From Acidovorax radicis N35 (lineage in GTDB: Bacteria; Pseudomonadota; Gammaproteobacteria; Burkholderiales; Burkholderiaceae_C), in assembly GCF_000204195.1 (NCBI RefSeq), contig NZ_AFBG01000014.1, positions 18,530 to 82,529 on the forward strand: a DNA stretch of 64,000 nt, in the 5' to 3' direction. Made by a program: the position numbers and the translations under genes. Positions 1-8,241 of the stretch are shown here, piece by piece. The notes under the pieces are model-generated. The model was not told where the DNA came from. It worked only from the letters and a program-made list of their open reading frames with translations, and searched no databases. Numbering within the stretch: the first letter of the stretch is position 1; every line of letters starts with the position of its first letter.

Positions 1-32
1 GTGGCTTGCTCACCGACGTTTGAGAGAGAAGA

Positions 33-1070
33 ATGAAAGAAACTGGGGAGGATGCCCTTGTGGGTGATGACAAATCGATGATGGGTCTATCGGCCCCTTC
101 ACGGCTGGTGCTGCGGCCCTTTCGCGGCCCATCGGACTTCCCGGGCATGGCCGAGGTCGCCAACGCCAGCTTTGATGCCGACGGGGTGCTCGCACGGCGT
201 ACACCCGAAGACCTGGCGCGCGACTACGCCGCGTTCACCCAGTGCGATCCGTATCAGGACGCGGTGATGGCCGAGCTGGACGGTGAACTGGTGGGCTATG
301 GCCGTTGCTGGCGATTCACACAGGCCGACGGGTTGACGCTTCACTCCCAAATCGGCTTTGTGCCAGGGCGTTGGCGCGGACGCGGCATTGGCCGTCTGCT
401 GCAGGGCTGGATCGAGCAGCGGCACCACGCCGTGGCAGCGCAGCAGCCGGACGGCCCGCATGTGCACCATGCCTATGTGCAGCAAGGCGAAGATGCACGC
501 GCCAGGCTGCTGCAGGCCCGTGGCTATGCGCCGATGCGGTATTTCTTCGAAATGCTGCAGACGCAGCTGCATGCTGTGCCCGACTTTCACATGCCCGAAG
601 GGCTGGAACTGCGGGCCGTGTTGCCCGAGCACTACCGAGCCATCTGGGATGCGCACCACACCGCGTTTGAGGACCATTGGGGGATGGTGCCGCCATTGCC
701 ACGCGACTACGACACGTGGCTGGAGAGCCTGATTTTCCAGCCCGCGCGCTGGCAGGTGGCATGGAACGGCGAAGAGGTCGCAGGCCAGGTCCGCACGTAT
801 ATCAACGAGGACGAAAACCGCCATCTGTCCAGGCGACGGGGCTACACCGAGTTCATCAGCGTGGGTCGCCGCTGGCGTGGCCGTGGCCTTGCCAGAGCGC
901 TGATTGCCCGCAGCCTGCGCCTGCTGGCGCAGGAGGGCATGTCGGAGTCTGCGTTGGTGGTGGACGGCGAAAACCTGACGGGCGCCAACCGGGTGTATGA
1001 GGACTGTGGGTTCCACACGGTCAAGCGCCACACGATCTACCGAAAACCGCTAGTGGTACCCGAGGTATAG
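33..1070 (+). CDS. GNAT family N-acetyltransferase with two GNAT-like domains
   Basis: The product is 345 aa and carries two acetyltransferase-like halves. The first (about residues 25-160) has the acetyl-CoA loop GRWRGRGIGRLL, and the second (about 190-335) has RRWRGRGLARAL. GNAT enzymes transfer an acetyl group from acetyl-CoA to an amine; the substrate here is unknown. The protein is probably cytosolic, with no signal peptide. The start is uncertain: ATG at 33 follows only a GAGAG-type purine run, whereas an in-frame GTG at 60 is preceded by GGGGAGG at a good distance. The gene stands alone at the window edge. The double-GNAT architecture is clear; the function is not. Confidence 0.85.
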   Translation: MKETGEDALVGDDKSMMGLSAPSRLVLRPFRGPSDFPGMAEVANASFDADGVLARRTPEDLARDYAAFTQCDPYQDAVMAELDGELVGYGRCWRFTQADGLTLHSQIGFVPGRWRGRGIGRLLQGWIEQRHHAVAAQQPDGPHVHHAYVQQGEDARARLLQARGYAPMRYFFEMLQTQLHAVPDFHMPEGLELRAVLPEHYRAIWDAHHTAFEDHWGMVPPLPRDYDTWLESLIFQPARWQVAWNGEEVAGQVRTYINEDENRHLSRRRGYTEFISVGRRWRGRGLARALIARSLRLLAQEGMSESALVVDGENLTGANRVYEDCGFHTVKRHTIYRKPLVVPEV

Positions 1071-1205
1071 GCGCAACGTGCGCTGGCGCCGCAATTTGCC
1101 TGTCGCAGGAATACAGCAGCTCCGCGACGCCATGGGGCAGAACGTGCTGGTCTTAGGCTGCGCTTAAGCCTTGTCCCCAGACAATCCTTGGCAGAGAGGA
1201 TGTCT

Positions 1206-3422
1206 ATGAGAAAAACACACACCCACCGCGTCGTCGTCTGGGCGGCGTGCCTGGCAGGTGGCGCCGCATGGGCCCAAGCGTCGCCCGAGGGAGCGGGGGC
1301 CGGGGCATCAACGCCGCAGCTCGATGGGGTCACGGTGACCGCGCGCCGCTCGCTGGAGCAGCGTTTTTTTGCCGCCGGTTCGCTGGTCGTGGTGGACCGC
1401 GCCGACATCGAGCAAATGGGTGCGTTCTCGGTGGCCGATGTGCTGCGCCAGTTGCCAGGCGTGCAGGTAGTGCCATCTGCCGATGGCAGTGTCGAGATCC
1501 GCATGCGCGGCATGGAGCGCGGCGCCACGCAGTTGCTGATCGACGGCCAGCGCGTGGGCAGCAAGCGTACCCAGTTGCCCATTGACCAATTGCCGCCTGA
1601 ACTGATCGAACGCATCGAGGTGGTGAGAGCGCCGAGCGCAGAGTTTTCGGGTGCCACCGGGGGCACGCTCAATATCGTGCTGCGCCAGGCCACGGTGAAG
1701 CGCGAGACGGTGCTGCGCCTCACCGACAACCACGTGTGGGGGCGCAATGCGGGCCAGGCGTTCTTTTCGCGCACGGGGCCTTTGGGCGGCGCTGTGAAGC
1801 CTGCCAAGGGCGCCCAAGGCTCCGATGGCGCCGAGGAGGTGCTCGAGGCGGAGAACAGGGAGCCGTGGTCCTATTTCGTCGCGGCCTCTGCGACGGGTTT
1901 GTTGCTGGGCTCGGACACCCACCGCAGCACGCAGGTCGGCGGTGCGGAGGTCGCACAGTCCGATACCAGTGCCCGCTACAAGCGCACCGACTACGCACTG
2001 GTGCCGCGTGTCAGCGGAAAGATCGGTGCTGCGGATCAGCTGACGCTGCGTGCCACGCTCAGCAAGGCCGATTTTGGCGGTACCGCGGACAGCGTGGGCA
2101 GCGGCGATGGTACGTATGCGGCGCGTTCGCATGAAGCGCACAACTACGACCGGCGCTATCTACAGGCCGCAGCCGACTGGACGCACCGCTTTGCGGCCAG
2201 CAAGCTCGAAACGACGTTGTCAGCGAGCCGTGCCAGCGACACCGTGGACCGCAGGGGCGACCTGCTGCGCAACATCGGCGTTGGCGGTGCTGCAGTCACG
2301 GACAGCTATAGCTTTGTGGACGACCGGCGTGAAGACGTCTGGAACCTCAGCACCAAGCTCACGGGTACGGCCGCCGCACTGCTGTGGAGCGCCGGGGCGC
2401 AGCTGGAAGACCGCAAACTTTTTGTCAACACGATGGCGAGTGGCGACCTGCCGGTGAACTCGGGTCTGGATGCCGGCATCCGCCGGTGGGTGGTCTGGGG
2501 GCAGAACGAATGGGAGCTGCCCGCGACCACCACGCTCACGCTGGGCCTGCGCGGCGAGCGCGTGGAGCTGAGCGGCGGAAGCTCTGCCGTGACGGGCAGC
2601 AAGCAGTGGAACATCCTGCAGCCATCGCTGCATACACGCACGCCCTTGTCCGAGGACCTGCAGTGGCGCGTGAATCTCGCGCGCGTCACCCAGTTGCCGC
2701 GCGTGTGGGATCTGGTGGACCGCGCCATCCCCAGCCAGGGCAGCAACAGCCTGAACAACCCTGACACCATTGGCAATCCGAACTTGCGTCCCCAGGTGGC
2801 CTGGACACTGGACACCGGTTTTGAGCGGCGTCTTGCCACTGGCCACGCGGGCGTGAACCTGTTCGTGCGCCGGATGAGCGACGTTCTTGCGCCCACACTG
2901 CAGTTGATCGGTGCACGCTGGGTGGAGCAACGTGGGAATGTGGGAGACGCCATCGTGTGGGGCCTGGAGGCCGATGCCCGCACGGGGTTGGGCTGGGTGG
3001 GCCTGGGGAGCGAATGGACGCTGTCGGCCAATGCCAGTGCGCTGCAGTCACGCATGACCAGCGGGCCCAACGAAGGACGGCGCATTCCGGGGCAGGCACG
3101 CTATGTGGCCACGCTGACGGCGGCAAAACCCATGCCGCGCAATGGCGGCTGGTATGGCGGCGCCACGCTGTCGATGACGGGGCCGGCCGACCAGGACATC
3201 AATGGGACGCTGACCGGGAAGAATCGCGCAAGCGCCATGCTGGATCTGTATGTGGGTCAGCTGGTACGCGGGCTGGGTTACTGGCGGTTGGGGGTCTACA
3301 ACGTGGGTGATGCCCATTTCCGCCGGGATCGCGTCGACGCGTCGGGTGCGGTACCGGTCGTGAGCACCAGCAGCATGCAGTGGACGCCGCGCGCGTACCT
3401 CACGGTGGGGACGCAGTTTTGA
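1206..3422 (+). CDS. TonB-dependent outer-membrane receptor
   Basis: This is a 738-aa outer-membrane beta-barrel receptor that would take up a siderophore, metal chelate or other ligand using TonB energy. Residues 1-23 form a signal peptide ending AWA. A plug domain follows (about 35-145) with VTVTARRS, then SVADVLRQLPGVQV and RGMERGATQLLIDGQRV. The rest is barrel, ending in a C-terminal phenylalanine as expected for BamA-inserted barrels. ATG at 1206 is chosen because GAGAGG lies 6 nt upstream; an ATG at 1200 and a TTG at 1188 are also in frame. The ligand cannot be told from sequence. The frameshifted CusF-like gene directly downstream makes copper a possibility, but a weak one. Confidence 0.9.
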   Translation: MRKTHTHRVVVWAACLAGGAAWAQASPEGAGAGASTPQLDGVTVTARRSLEQRFFAAGSLVVVDRADIEQMGAFSVADVLRQLPGVQVVPSADGSVEIRMRGMERGATQLLIDGQRVGSKRTQLPIDQLPPELIERIEVVRAPSAEFSGATGGTLNIVLRQATVKRETVLRLTDNHVWGRNAGQAFFSRTGPLGGAVKPAKGAQGSDGAEEVLEAENREPWSYFVAASATGLLLGSDTHRSTQVGGAEVAQSDTSARYKRTDYALVPRVSGKIGAADQLTLRATLSKADFGGTADSVGSGDGTYAARSHEAHNYDRRYLQAAADWTHRFAASKLETTLSASRASDTVDRRGDLLRNIGVGGAAVTDSYSFVDDRREDVWNLSTKLTGTAAALLWSAGAQLEDRKLFVNTMASGDLPVNSGLDAGIRRWVVWGQNEWELPATTTLTLGLRGERVELSGGSSAVTGSKQWNILQPSLHTRTPLSEDLQWRVNLARVTQLPRVWDLVDRAIPSQGSNSLNNPDTIGNPNLRPQVAWTLDTGFERRLATGHAGVNLFVRRMSDVLAPTLQLIGARWVEQRGNVGDAIVWGLEADARTGLGWVGLGSEWTLSANASALQSRMTSGPNEGRRIPGQARYVATLTAAKPMPRNGGWYGGATLSMTGPADQDINGTLTGKNRASAMLDLYVGQLVRGLGYWRLGVYNVGDAHFRRDRVDASGAVPVVSTSSMQWTPRAYLTVGTQF

Positions 3423-3819
3423 AGGCGGCAGGACGCCTGGGCTGGGGCTCACGGGCTCGGTGCGTGGTCTTCATCGCATGGTCCTCGCTGGCCTCTTTGG
3501 TTTTGCCGGCGGGCGCAACCCCGATGGCACCTGCAACAGCATCCGGAGCAAGCGCTCCCGCTGAACCGGTGTTCACCCGGGCACGCTGGTTTCGGTTCAG
3601 AAAGAGGATGGGAATCGGCTGTATGTGCGCCTGAAGCTGCTGCCAAGCTCGAAGCTCCCTTTCACGACGCAGAGGTTCAAGGTGAGCGATCGGGCGCTGC
3701 TGACGGGCATCCCGGAGGGCTCATGGGTCAAGTTCACGGCGCGCCACATGGACGGCGAGAACACCCTGACCTCAATCCAGTTGACCCCGGAGTGCAAGCG
3801 CTTTCAGCCCTGCGACTAA
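3419..3819 (+). pseudogene. Frameshifted small exported protein with a CusF-like domain
   Basis: The reading frame starting at TTG 3419 (or GTG 3464) encodes a signal-peptide-like stretch, VVFIAWSSLASLVLPAGA, and then stops at 3634. The continuation lies one frame over: from about 3574 to 3819 that frame reads GTLVSVQKEDGNRLYVRLKL and then a segment resembling CusF-type periplasmic copper-binding domains (FKVSDRALLTGIPEGSWVKF). A single missing base (or two extra) between about 3562 and 3590 would join the two into one protein of roughly 130 aa. It may be a real pseudogene or a sequencing error. The TTG overlaps the stop of the receptor gene, which suggests it was once co-transcribed. The copper role is a family inference. 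Confidence 0.6.
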
Positions 3820-3877
3820 CGCGCGGAGCGTGAATGTGGGGGTGGCGGGTGCGAGGTCTGTGCCGCCGCTGCACCCC

Positions 3878-4558
3878 TCAGGCGTACAGACGGCCATCCT
3901 TCAAGGCGTGCAGCGCATGGGCCAGGTTGCTGCGGGCCTGCACCTCATAGCGTGTTTGGAACCATTCGGTGCCGTAAATGCGCGGCCGGTCGAGAAACCC
4001 CTGCAGCACCGCGCTGCGCCCCGCTACATAGCGTGGCCAGCGCACAAAGAAGTATTCGCGCCGCACATGGCGCTCGAACTGGCGGTACACCGTATCGCTT
4101 TGTCCGAGGATGGCCAGGTCAATATCCACCACCCACTGCGCATCGCCCGCGAGCGGGCCGGGGGTGTGGCAGGTATCCAGAATGTGCTGGTGCACAGTCT
4201 CTGCCAGCGTAGCTGGTAGCTTGTGGTTCAGAACGAATCGATGTGCCCAGTCGGCGCTGCGTTGTTCGTTGTGCTTGCTCCACGGCCAGTAAATGGCGTC
4301 GTGGTACCACAGGGCCAGAGCGACGGCATGGGGGTCTTGCAGTGTGCCGGGCTGCTGGTCCTGCACGGCCTGCCAATGCCGCAGGCAGGCCCACAGGTGC
4401 GTGGTGTCGTGGTACGCGCGGGGCCAGTGGGCCCAGCTCAGGATGAGGCGGCGGCCTTCGGTGCGCCACGCCGGAGAATCCCGGCCCAGCGCTTGGCCCA
4501 GGGCCTGCCAATGCGCAAGCAGTTCGGTGGCGTGGGCAGGCTGGCGGCGCCAGGGCAT
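3878..4558 (-). CDS. HD-domain protein (COG4339-like predicted metal-dependent phosphohydrolase)
   Basis: The 226-aa product has the His/Asp signature of a compact HD-type hydrolase: YHDTTH at residues 49-54 and ALWYHDAIYW at 82-91. These are typical of the small COG4339-type family, whose substrates are unknown. No signal or membrane segment is visible. ATG 4558 is preferred; the open frame reaches a TTG at 4579, but that extension runs into the argF-derived duplicate. The gene lies downstream of argD-argF on the same strand, separated by about 170 bp holding the argF scrap, so it may be read through from the arginine genes. Confidence 0.8.
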   Translation of the reverse strand: MPWRRQPAHATELLAHWQALGQALGRDSPAWRTEGRRLILSWAHWPRAYHDTTHLWACLRHWQAVQDQQPGTLQDPHAVALALWYHDAIYWPWSKHNEQRSADWAHRFVLNHKLPATLAETVHQHILDTCHTPGPLAGDAQWVVDIDLAILGQSDTVYRQFERHVRREYFFVRWPRYVAGRSAVLQGFLDRPRIYGTEWFQTRYEVQARSNLAHALHALKDGRLYA

Positions 4559-4575
4559 TGGGGGCGAGGCGCTAC

Positions 4576-4633
4576 GCAACGCGGCCGAGCGGAAGGTACT
4601 CCATGAGTGCCTTCTGCACGTGCATGCGGTTTT
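4576..4633 (-). pseudogene. Duplicated 3' end of argF (remnant)
   Basis: These 58 bp match 4737-4794, the true 3' end of argF, at 55 of 58 positions. Read on the minus strand the copy encodes NRMHVQKALMEYLPLGRVA followed by its own stop (TAG instead of the TGA of argF), with one amino-acid change (L to P). It lies 161 bp away from the authentic copy and has no argF sequence upstream of it, so it is a scrap rather than a gene. It could be left by recombination or by replacement of argF with an incoming homologue. Confidence 0.85.
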
Positions 4634-4732
4634 GGCTGCGGCACGCAGTCTGCGACTGCTTCACGTCCGCGCTGCGGACATGAGCCTGCGCCGAAACAGT
4701 CTGCTGGCGCTGTCGCGCCCCCGCATTGCATT

Positions 4733-5662
4733 TCATGCAACGCGGCCGAGCAGAAGGTACTCCATGAGTGCCTTCTGCACGTGCATCCTGTTTTCAGCCT
4801 CATCCCACACCACGGACTGCGGTCCGTCGATCACATCGGCCTCGACTTCCTCGCCACGGTGTGCAGGCAGGCAGTGCATGAACAATGCGTCGGGTTGGGC
4901 GGCGGCCATCATTTCGGCGTCCACACACCAGTCGGCAAACGCCTTCTTGCGCTCTTCGTTCTCGGCCTCGTAGCCCATGCTGGTCCACACGTCGGTGGTG
5001 ACGAGGTCGGCGCCTTGGCAGGCTTCGAGCGGGTTGCTAAAAAATTGATAGCTGCTTGCGCTTATCCCGCCTGCGCCAACGGCCAATTTCTCATCAATTT
5101 CGTAGCCACGGGGCGTGCTCACGTGCACCTTGAAGCCCAGCAGCGCAGCCGCCTGCAACCAGGTGTTGGCCATGTTGTTGCCGTCGCCCACCCATGCCAC
5201 CGTCTTGCCCTGGATGGAGCCCCGGTGCTCGATGAAGGTGAAGATGTCTGCCAGGATCTGGCAGGGATGGAACTCGTTGGTCAGTCCGTTGATGACGGGC
5301 ACGCGCGAGTGTTCGGCAAAGCGCACGATCTTGGTCTGCTCATAGGTGCGGATCATCACCAGATCCACCATGCGGCTGATGACCTTGGCGCTGTCTTCAA
5401 TCGGTTCGGCGCGGCCCAGCTGGCTGTCGCCCGTGGTCAGGTGCACGACCGAGCCGCCCAACTGGTACATGCCGGCTTCGAAGCTCACGCGCGTGCGGGT
5501 GCTGGCTTTCTCGAAGATCATGGCCAGCGTGCGGTCCACCAGGGGGTGGTGCTTTTCGTAGGCCTTGAACTTCTTCTTGATGAGCGCGGCGCGCTCGAAC
5601 AGGTAGGTGTATTCGTCGGCGGTGAGGTCGTTGAACTGCAGGTAATGTTTCAGCGTCGTCAT
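4733..5662 (-). CDS. argF: Ornithine carbamoyltransferase
   Basis: The enzyme (309 aa) condenses carbamoyl phosphate and ornithine to citrulline in arginine biosynthesis. The carbamoyl-phosphate motif STRTR is at residues 54-58, HPCQ at 132-135, the SMG ornithine loop at 228-230 and HCLP at 263-266. The length is normal. ATG 5662 lies 19 bp after the argD stop, so argD-argF form an operon. The segment encoding residues about 191-208, just before the SMG loop, coincides with a copy of the dispersed repeat found in intergenic regions of this window (5041-5092). All catalytic motifs are intact, so the protein is probably active. Confidence 0.97.
   Translation of the reverse strand: MTTLKHYLQFNDLTADEYTYLFERAALIKKKFKAYEKHHPLVDRTLAMIFEKASTRTRVSFEAGMYQLGGSVVHLTTGDSQLGRAEPIEDSAKVISRMVDLVMIRTYEQTKIVRFAEHSRVPVINGLTNEFHPCQILADIFTFIEHRGSIQGKTVAWVGDGNNMANTWLQAAALLGFKVHVSTPRGYEIDEKLAVGAGGISASSYQFFSNPLEACQGADLVTTDVWTSMGYEAENEERKKAFADWCVDAEMMAAAQPDALFMHCLPAHRGEEVEADVIDGPQSVVWDEAENRMHVQKALMEYLLLGRVA
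5041..5092 (+). repeat. Dispersed repeat, family 1, inside argF
   Basis: The + strand reads ATTGATAGCTGCTTGCGCTT, then a short loop, TGCGC and GGCCAATTT. This is the core of the family-1 repeat seen at eight intergenic places in the window. Here it lies within argF, antisense to it, and is read in frame as roughly residues 191-208. Confidence 0.75.
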
Positions 5663-5681
5663 GGCGGTGTTGCTTTGCTCT

Positions 5682-6878
5682 TCATTCAGCCAGTATGGCT
5701 TTGACCAGCGGGGTCAGTTTGGCGACGATCTCGTCGGCTTCGGCAGTGGTCAGGATCAGCGGGGGCACCAGGCGGATCACGCTGTCGGCTGTCACGGACA
5801 ATAGCAGGCCCACTTCGGCCGCACGGCCAATCAGTGCGCCGCAGGGCTTGTTCAGCTCAATGCCGAGCATCAGGCCCTGGCCCCGGATCTCCTTCAGGCC
5901 GGGAAGGCTGCCCAGTTCGCGCTGCAGCGCGGCCCGCAGGTGGTCGCCCACCTTGGCCGCATTTTGCAGCAGGCCTTCTTCTTCCATGATGCGGATCGTC
6001 TCGACCCCTGCACGCATGGCCAGCGGGTTGCCGCCAAAGGTGGTGCCGTGGTTGCCGGGCTGCAGCACATTGGCGGCCTTGGGGCCGGCCACCACGGCGC
6101 CAATCGGCACGCCCGAGCCCAGGCCCTTGGCCAGTGGCATCACGTCGGGAACGATGCCTGCCCACTGGTGGGCAAACCACTTGCCGGTGCGGCCCACGCC
6201 ACACTGCACTTCGTCGATCATCATGAGCCAGCCGCGCTCGTCGCACAGCTTGCGCAGCTGCTGCAGGTATTCGACCCGCATGGGGTTGATGCCGCCTTCG
6301 CCCTGGATCGTTTCGAAGAACACGGCCACCACATTGGGGTTGCCTTCGGTGGCCTTCTTGATCGCCTCGATATCGTTGAGCGGCACGCGCACAAAGCCTT
6401 CGACCAGTGGGCCGAAGCCGCTGTAGATCTTGGGGTTGCCGGTGGCTGACATGGTGGCAATCGACCGGCCGTGGAAGGCCTTCTCATACACCACGATCTC
6501 GGGCTTGGCGATGCCCTTGTCCACACCGAACTTGCGTGCGATCTTCAGGGCGGCCTCGTTGGCCTCCAGGCCCGAGTTGCAGAAAAACACGTTGGTCATG
6601 CCCGACAGCTCCACCAGCTTGGCCGCCAGTTGCTCCTGCAGCGGCACGTGGTAGTAGTTGGAGGTGTGGATCAGCTTGGTGATCTGGTCTTGCAGTGCGG
6701 GCACCAGCTTCGGGTGGTTGTGCCCCAGCGTGTTCACGGCGATGCCACCCAGGCCATCGAGGTATTCCTTGCCGTTCACGTCCCAGACTCGGCAGCCTTG
6801 CCCACGGGCCAGCGCAATGGGAACGCGGCCATAGGTGTTCATCACGTGGGGCGAAGCTGCCGGGGTGGTAGCGGTCAT
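5682..6878 (-). CDS. argD: Acetylornithine aminotransferase (class-III, PLP-dependent)
   Basis: The product (398 aa) transfers an amino group from glutamate to N-acetylglutamate semialdehyde in arginine biosynthesis and may also serve in lysine biosynthesis. It has the class-III aminotransferase pattern: NSGLEANEAALK at about 101-112, IDEVQCGVGRTG at 221-232 and the PLP lysine in LAKGLGSG (Lys251). ATG 6878 is chosen because GGAG lies 8 nt upstream; the open frame extends 22 codons further without a better site. It is the first gene of argD-argF and is divergent from the DUF3579 gene across a 266-bp region that holds a TATA-rich palindrome at 7059. Confidence 0.95.
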   Translation of the reverse strand: MTATTPAASPHVMNTYGRVPIALARGQGCRVWDVNGKEYLDGLGGIAVNTLGHNHPKLVPALQDQITKLIHTSNYYHVPLQEQLAAKLVELSGMTNVFFCNSGLEANEAALKIARKFGVDKGIAKPEIVVYEKAFHGRSIATMSATGNPKIYSGFGPLVEGFVRVPLNDIEAIKKATEGNPNVVAVFFETIQGEGGINPMRVEYLQQLRKLCDERGWLMMIDEVQCGVGRTGKWFAHQWAGIVPDVMPLAKGLGSGVPIGAVVAGPKAANVLQPGNHGTTFGGNPLAMRAGVETIRIMEEEGLLQNAAKVGDHLRAALQRELGSLPGLKEIRGQGLMLGIELNKPCGALIGRAAEVGLLLSVTADSVIRLVPPLILTTAEADEIVAKLTPLVKAILAE

Positions 6879-7058
6879 GCAGAAATCTCCAGACGGTGCG
6901 GTGATGGGTTGGCTGGTGGCCATAAACCCGGAAAAACGAAGCACGATTCTAGGGGGAGCACGGTGAATGGCTGTTGACGATTGCGCATTACTGCAATGCG
7001 GGCCAAACCCTGAATTTCGGTGTCTATCTATGGCCCGGCACGGGGATTAGGGAGCTAG

Positions 7059-7072
7059 CTCTTATATAAGAG
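7059..7072. promoter_or_regulatory. Palindrome CTCTTATATAAGAG in the argD/DUF3579 divergent region
   Basis: A perfect 14-bp palindrome sits in AT-rich sequence between argD (start 6878) and the DUF3579 gene (start 7145). It could be a regulator binding site or overlap a promoter core. The position between two divergent genes is what makes it worth marking; no regulator is assigned. Confidence 0.4.
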
Positions 7073-7144
7073 TTAGAATGTCGCGCTGCGGTGCAGCATG
7101 CAGTGATCCTGTGTCTGGCGCGCTCATTACCACTCCACTCCCCG

Positions 7145-7468
7145 ATGGTTTCCCCCTCCTCCAAAGAAGTCTTCATTCAGGGCATCACCCACGACGGGAA
7201 AACCTTTCGGCCCAGCGACTGGGCCGAGCGTCTGGCCGGGGTGATGAGCAGTTTCCGCCCGGGTGGCGCGCGCCCTGGCAGCCATCTGAGCTATTCGCCC
7301 TGGTGCATTCCCACCACGCTCAATGGCGTGAAATGTGTGGTGGTGCACCGCGACCTGCAGGGCCATGAGCCCATGGCCTGGGACTTCGTCATCAACTTCG
7401 CGCGCGACAACAACCTGCAGGTGGCCGAAGCTTGCCTTCTGCCCGATCTCCCGTCCGTCAAGCCCTGA
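7145..7468 (+). CDS. DUF3579 domain-containing protein
   Basis: This 107-aa soluble protein matches the DUF3579 family (FIQGITHDGKTFRPSDWAERL near the N-terminus, HEPMAWDFVINFARDNNLQV near the C-terminus). Members are small, of unknown function, and common next to arginine genes in betaproteobacteria. ATG 7145 is taken as the start because the conserved domain begins directly after it. The frame is open to GTG 7091, and neither site has a strong ribosome-binding site. It is divergent from argD. Confidence 0.8.
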   Translation: MVSPSSKEVFIQGITHDGKTFRPSDWAERLAGVMSSFRPGGARPGSHLSYSPWCIPTTLNGVKCVVVHRDLQGHEPMAWDFVINFARDNNLQVAEACLLPDLPSVKP

Positions 7469-7623
7469 TCTGGCCTGTGACCTGGCAGCTTGTGGCTGAA
7501 GGGCGTCTTTTTCGGCCCGCGCGCGCTCTATCCTTTCTCGGATTTCAATATTGGGTGGCCTGAAGCCGTGCCCTCATATGCGCCGCCCCTGCTGGCTTGG
7601 CGCTTCTTTCCCGTCCAGAAACG

Positions 7624-7646
7624 AAAAAACCGCCCGAAGGCGGTTT
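7624..7646 (-). terminator. Rho-independent terminator of rpsT
   Basis: AAACCGCC and GGCGGTTT pair around a four-base loop (CGAA), and on the minus strand the stem is followed by a run of Ts. It lies about 95 bp after the rpsT stop. A second T-run on the other side (7652-7658) means it might also stop transcripts from the DUF3579 gene. Confidence 0.8.
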
Positions 7647-7739
7647 AATTCGTTTTTTTGCTGGCAGCGCACCCGTTACAAACGGCGAACGGCACATACC
7701 GTTCGGGCTGTTTGCCTGCCGGGGCAGGCGGTGGGTTGG

Positions 7740-8042
7740 TTAGGCGGCTGCCAGTGCCAGGGCTTTCACCTTGGCAGACAGGCGGCTCTTGTCGCGAGCA
7801 GCCTTGTTCTTGTGGAAGATGCCCTTGTCAGCCACGGTGTCCACCACGGCTTGCATCTTGGCGAACAGTTCGGTCGCCTTGGTCTTGTCGCCGGACAGAA
7901 CAGCCTTTTCGACGTTCTTGACAGCGGTACGGTATTTGGAGCGCAGCGAGGTGTTCGCAGCGTTGAGCTTGATGTCCTGACGGACGCGCTTGCGGCCCGA
8001 CGCCAGGCGCGGGTTCTTCTTCTTTGGTTTAGCGGATGCCAT
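7740..8042 (-). CDS. rpsT: 30S ribosomal protein S20
   Basis: The 100-aa, lysine- and arginine-rich protein starts [19 protein letters not shown] and continues with the typical helical S20 sequence. It binds 16S rRNA during 30S assembly. The full length is present. It is a single-gene unit ending in a clear terminator and is divergent from murJ, an arrangement I regard as usual in this bacterial group. Confidence 0.98.
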   Translation of the reverse strand: MASAKPKKKNPRLASGRKRVRQDIKLNAANTSLRSKYRTAVKNVEKAVLSGDKTKATELFAKMQAVVDTVADKGIFHKNKAARDKSRLSAKVKALALAAA

Positions 8043-8150
8043 GATTTAGTTCCTTGGGTCTGTGGATGATGCCAGCAAAGCCCGCGATTATAGCCCAAGG
8101 CAGTTTGTTCATCGCCGCGGTGTTCACAACCGGCGCAGCGCCATCGCGAG

Positions 8151-8226
8151 CGCACCCGTGGAACTGGCCCTGCCTGGCCGCTGAGCGCGTCCTCTTCCGG
8201 GGGAAGACGCGAAGCGACTCAGGGGG
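8151..8226 (+). repeat. Dispersed repeat, family 2 (copy 1)
   Basis: The sequence runs from CACCCGTGGAACTGG through a C-rich/GGGGG hairpin to GCGACTCAGGGGG. It resembles four other copies in the window but, unlike them, lies upstream of a gene (murJ), not after a stop codon. Confidence 0.6.
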
Positions 8227-8241
8227 AATACACTCCCTGCG

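Noticed and set aside
4607..5704. A 365-codon + strand frame opposite argF
   Set aside because: It is an antisense shadow; argF has all catalytic motifs on the minus strand.
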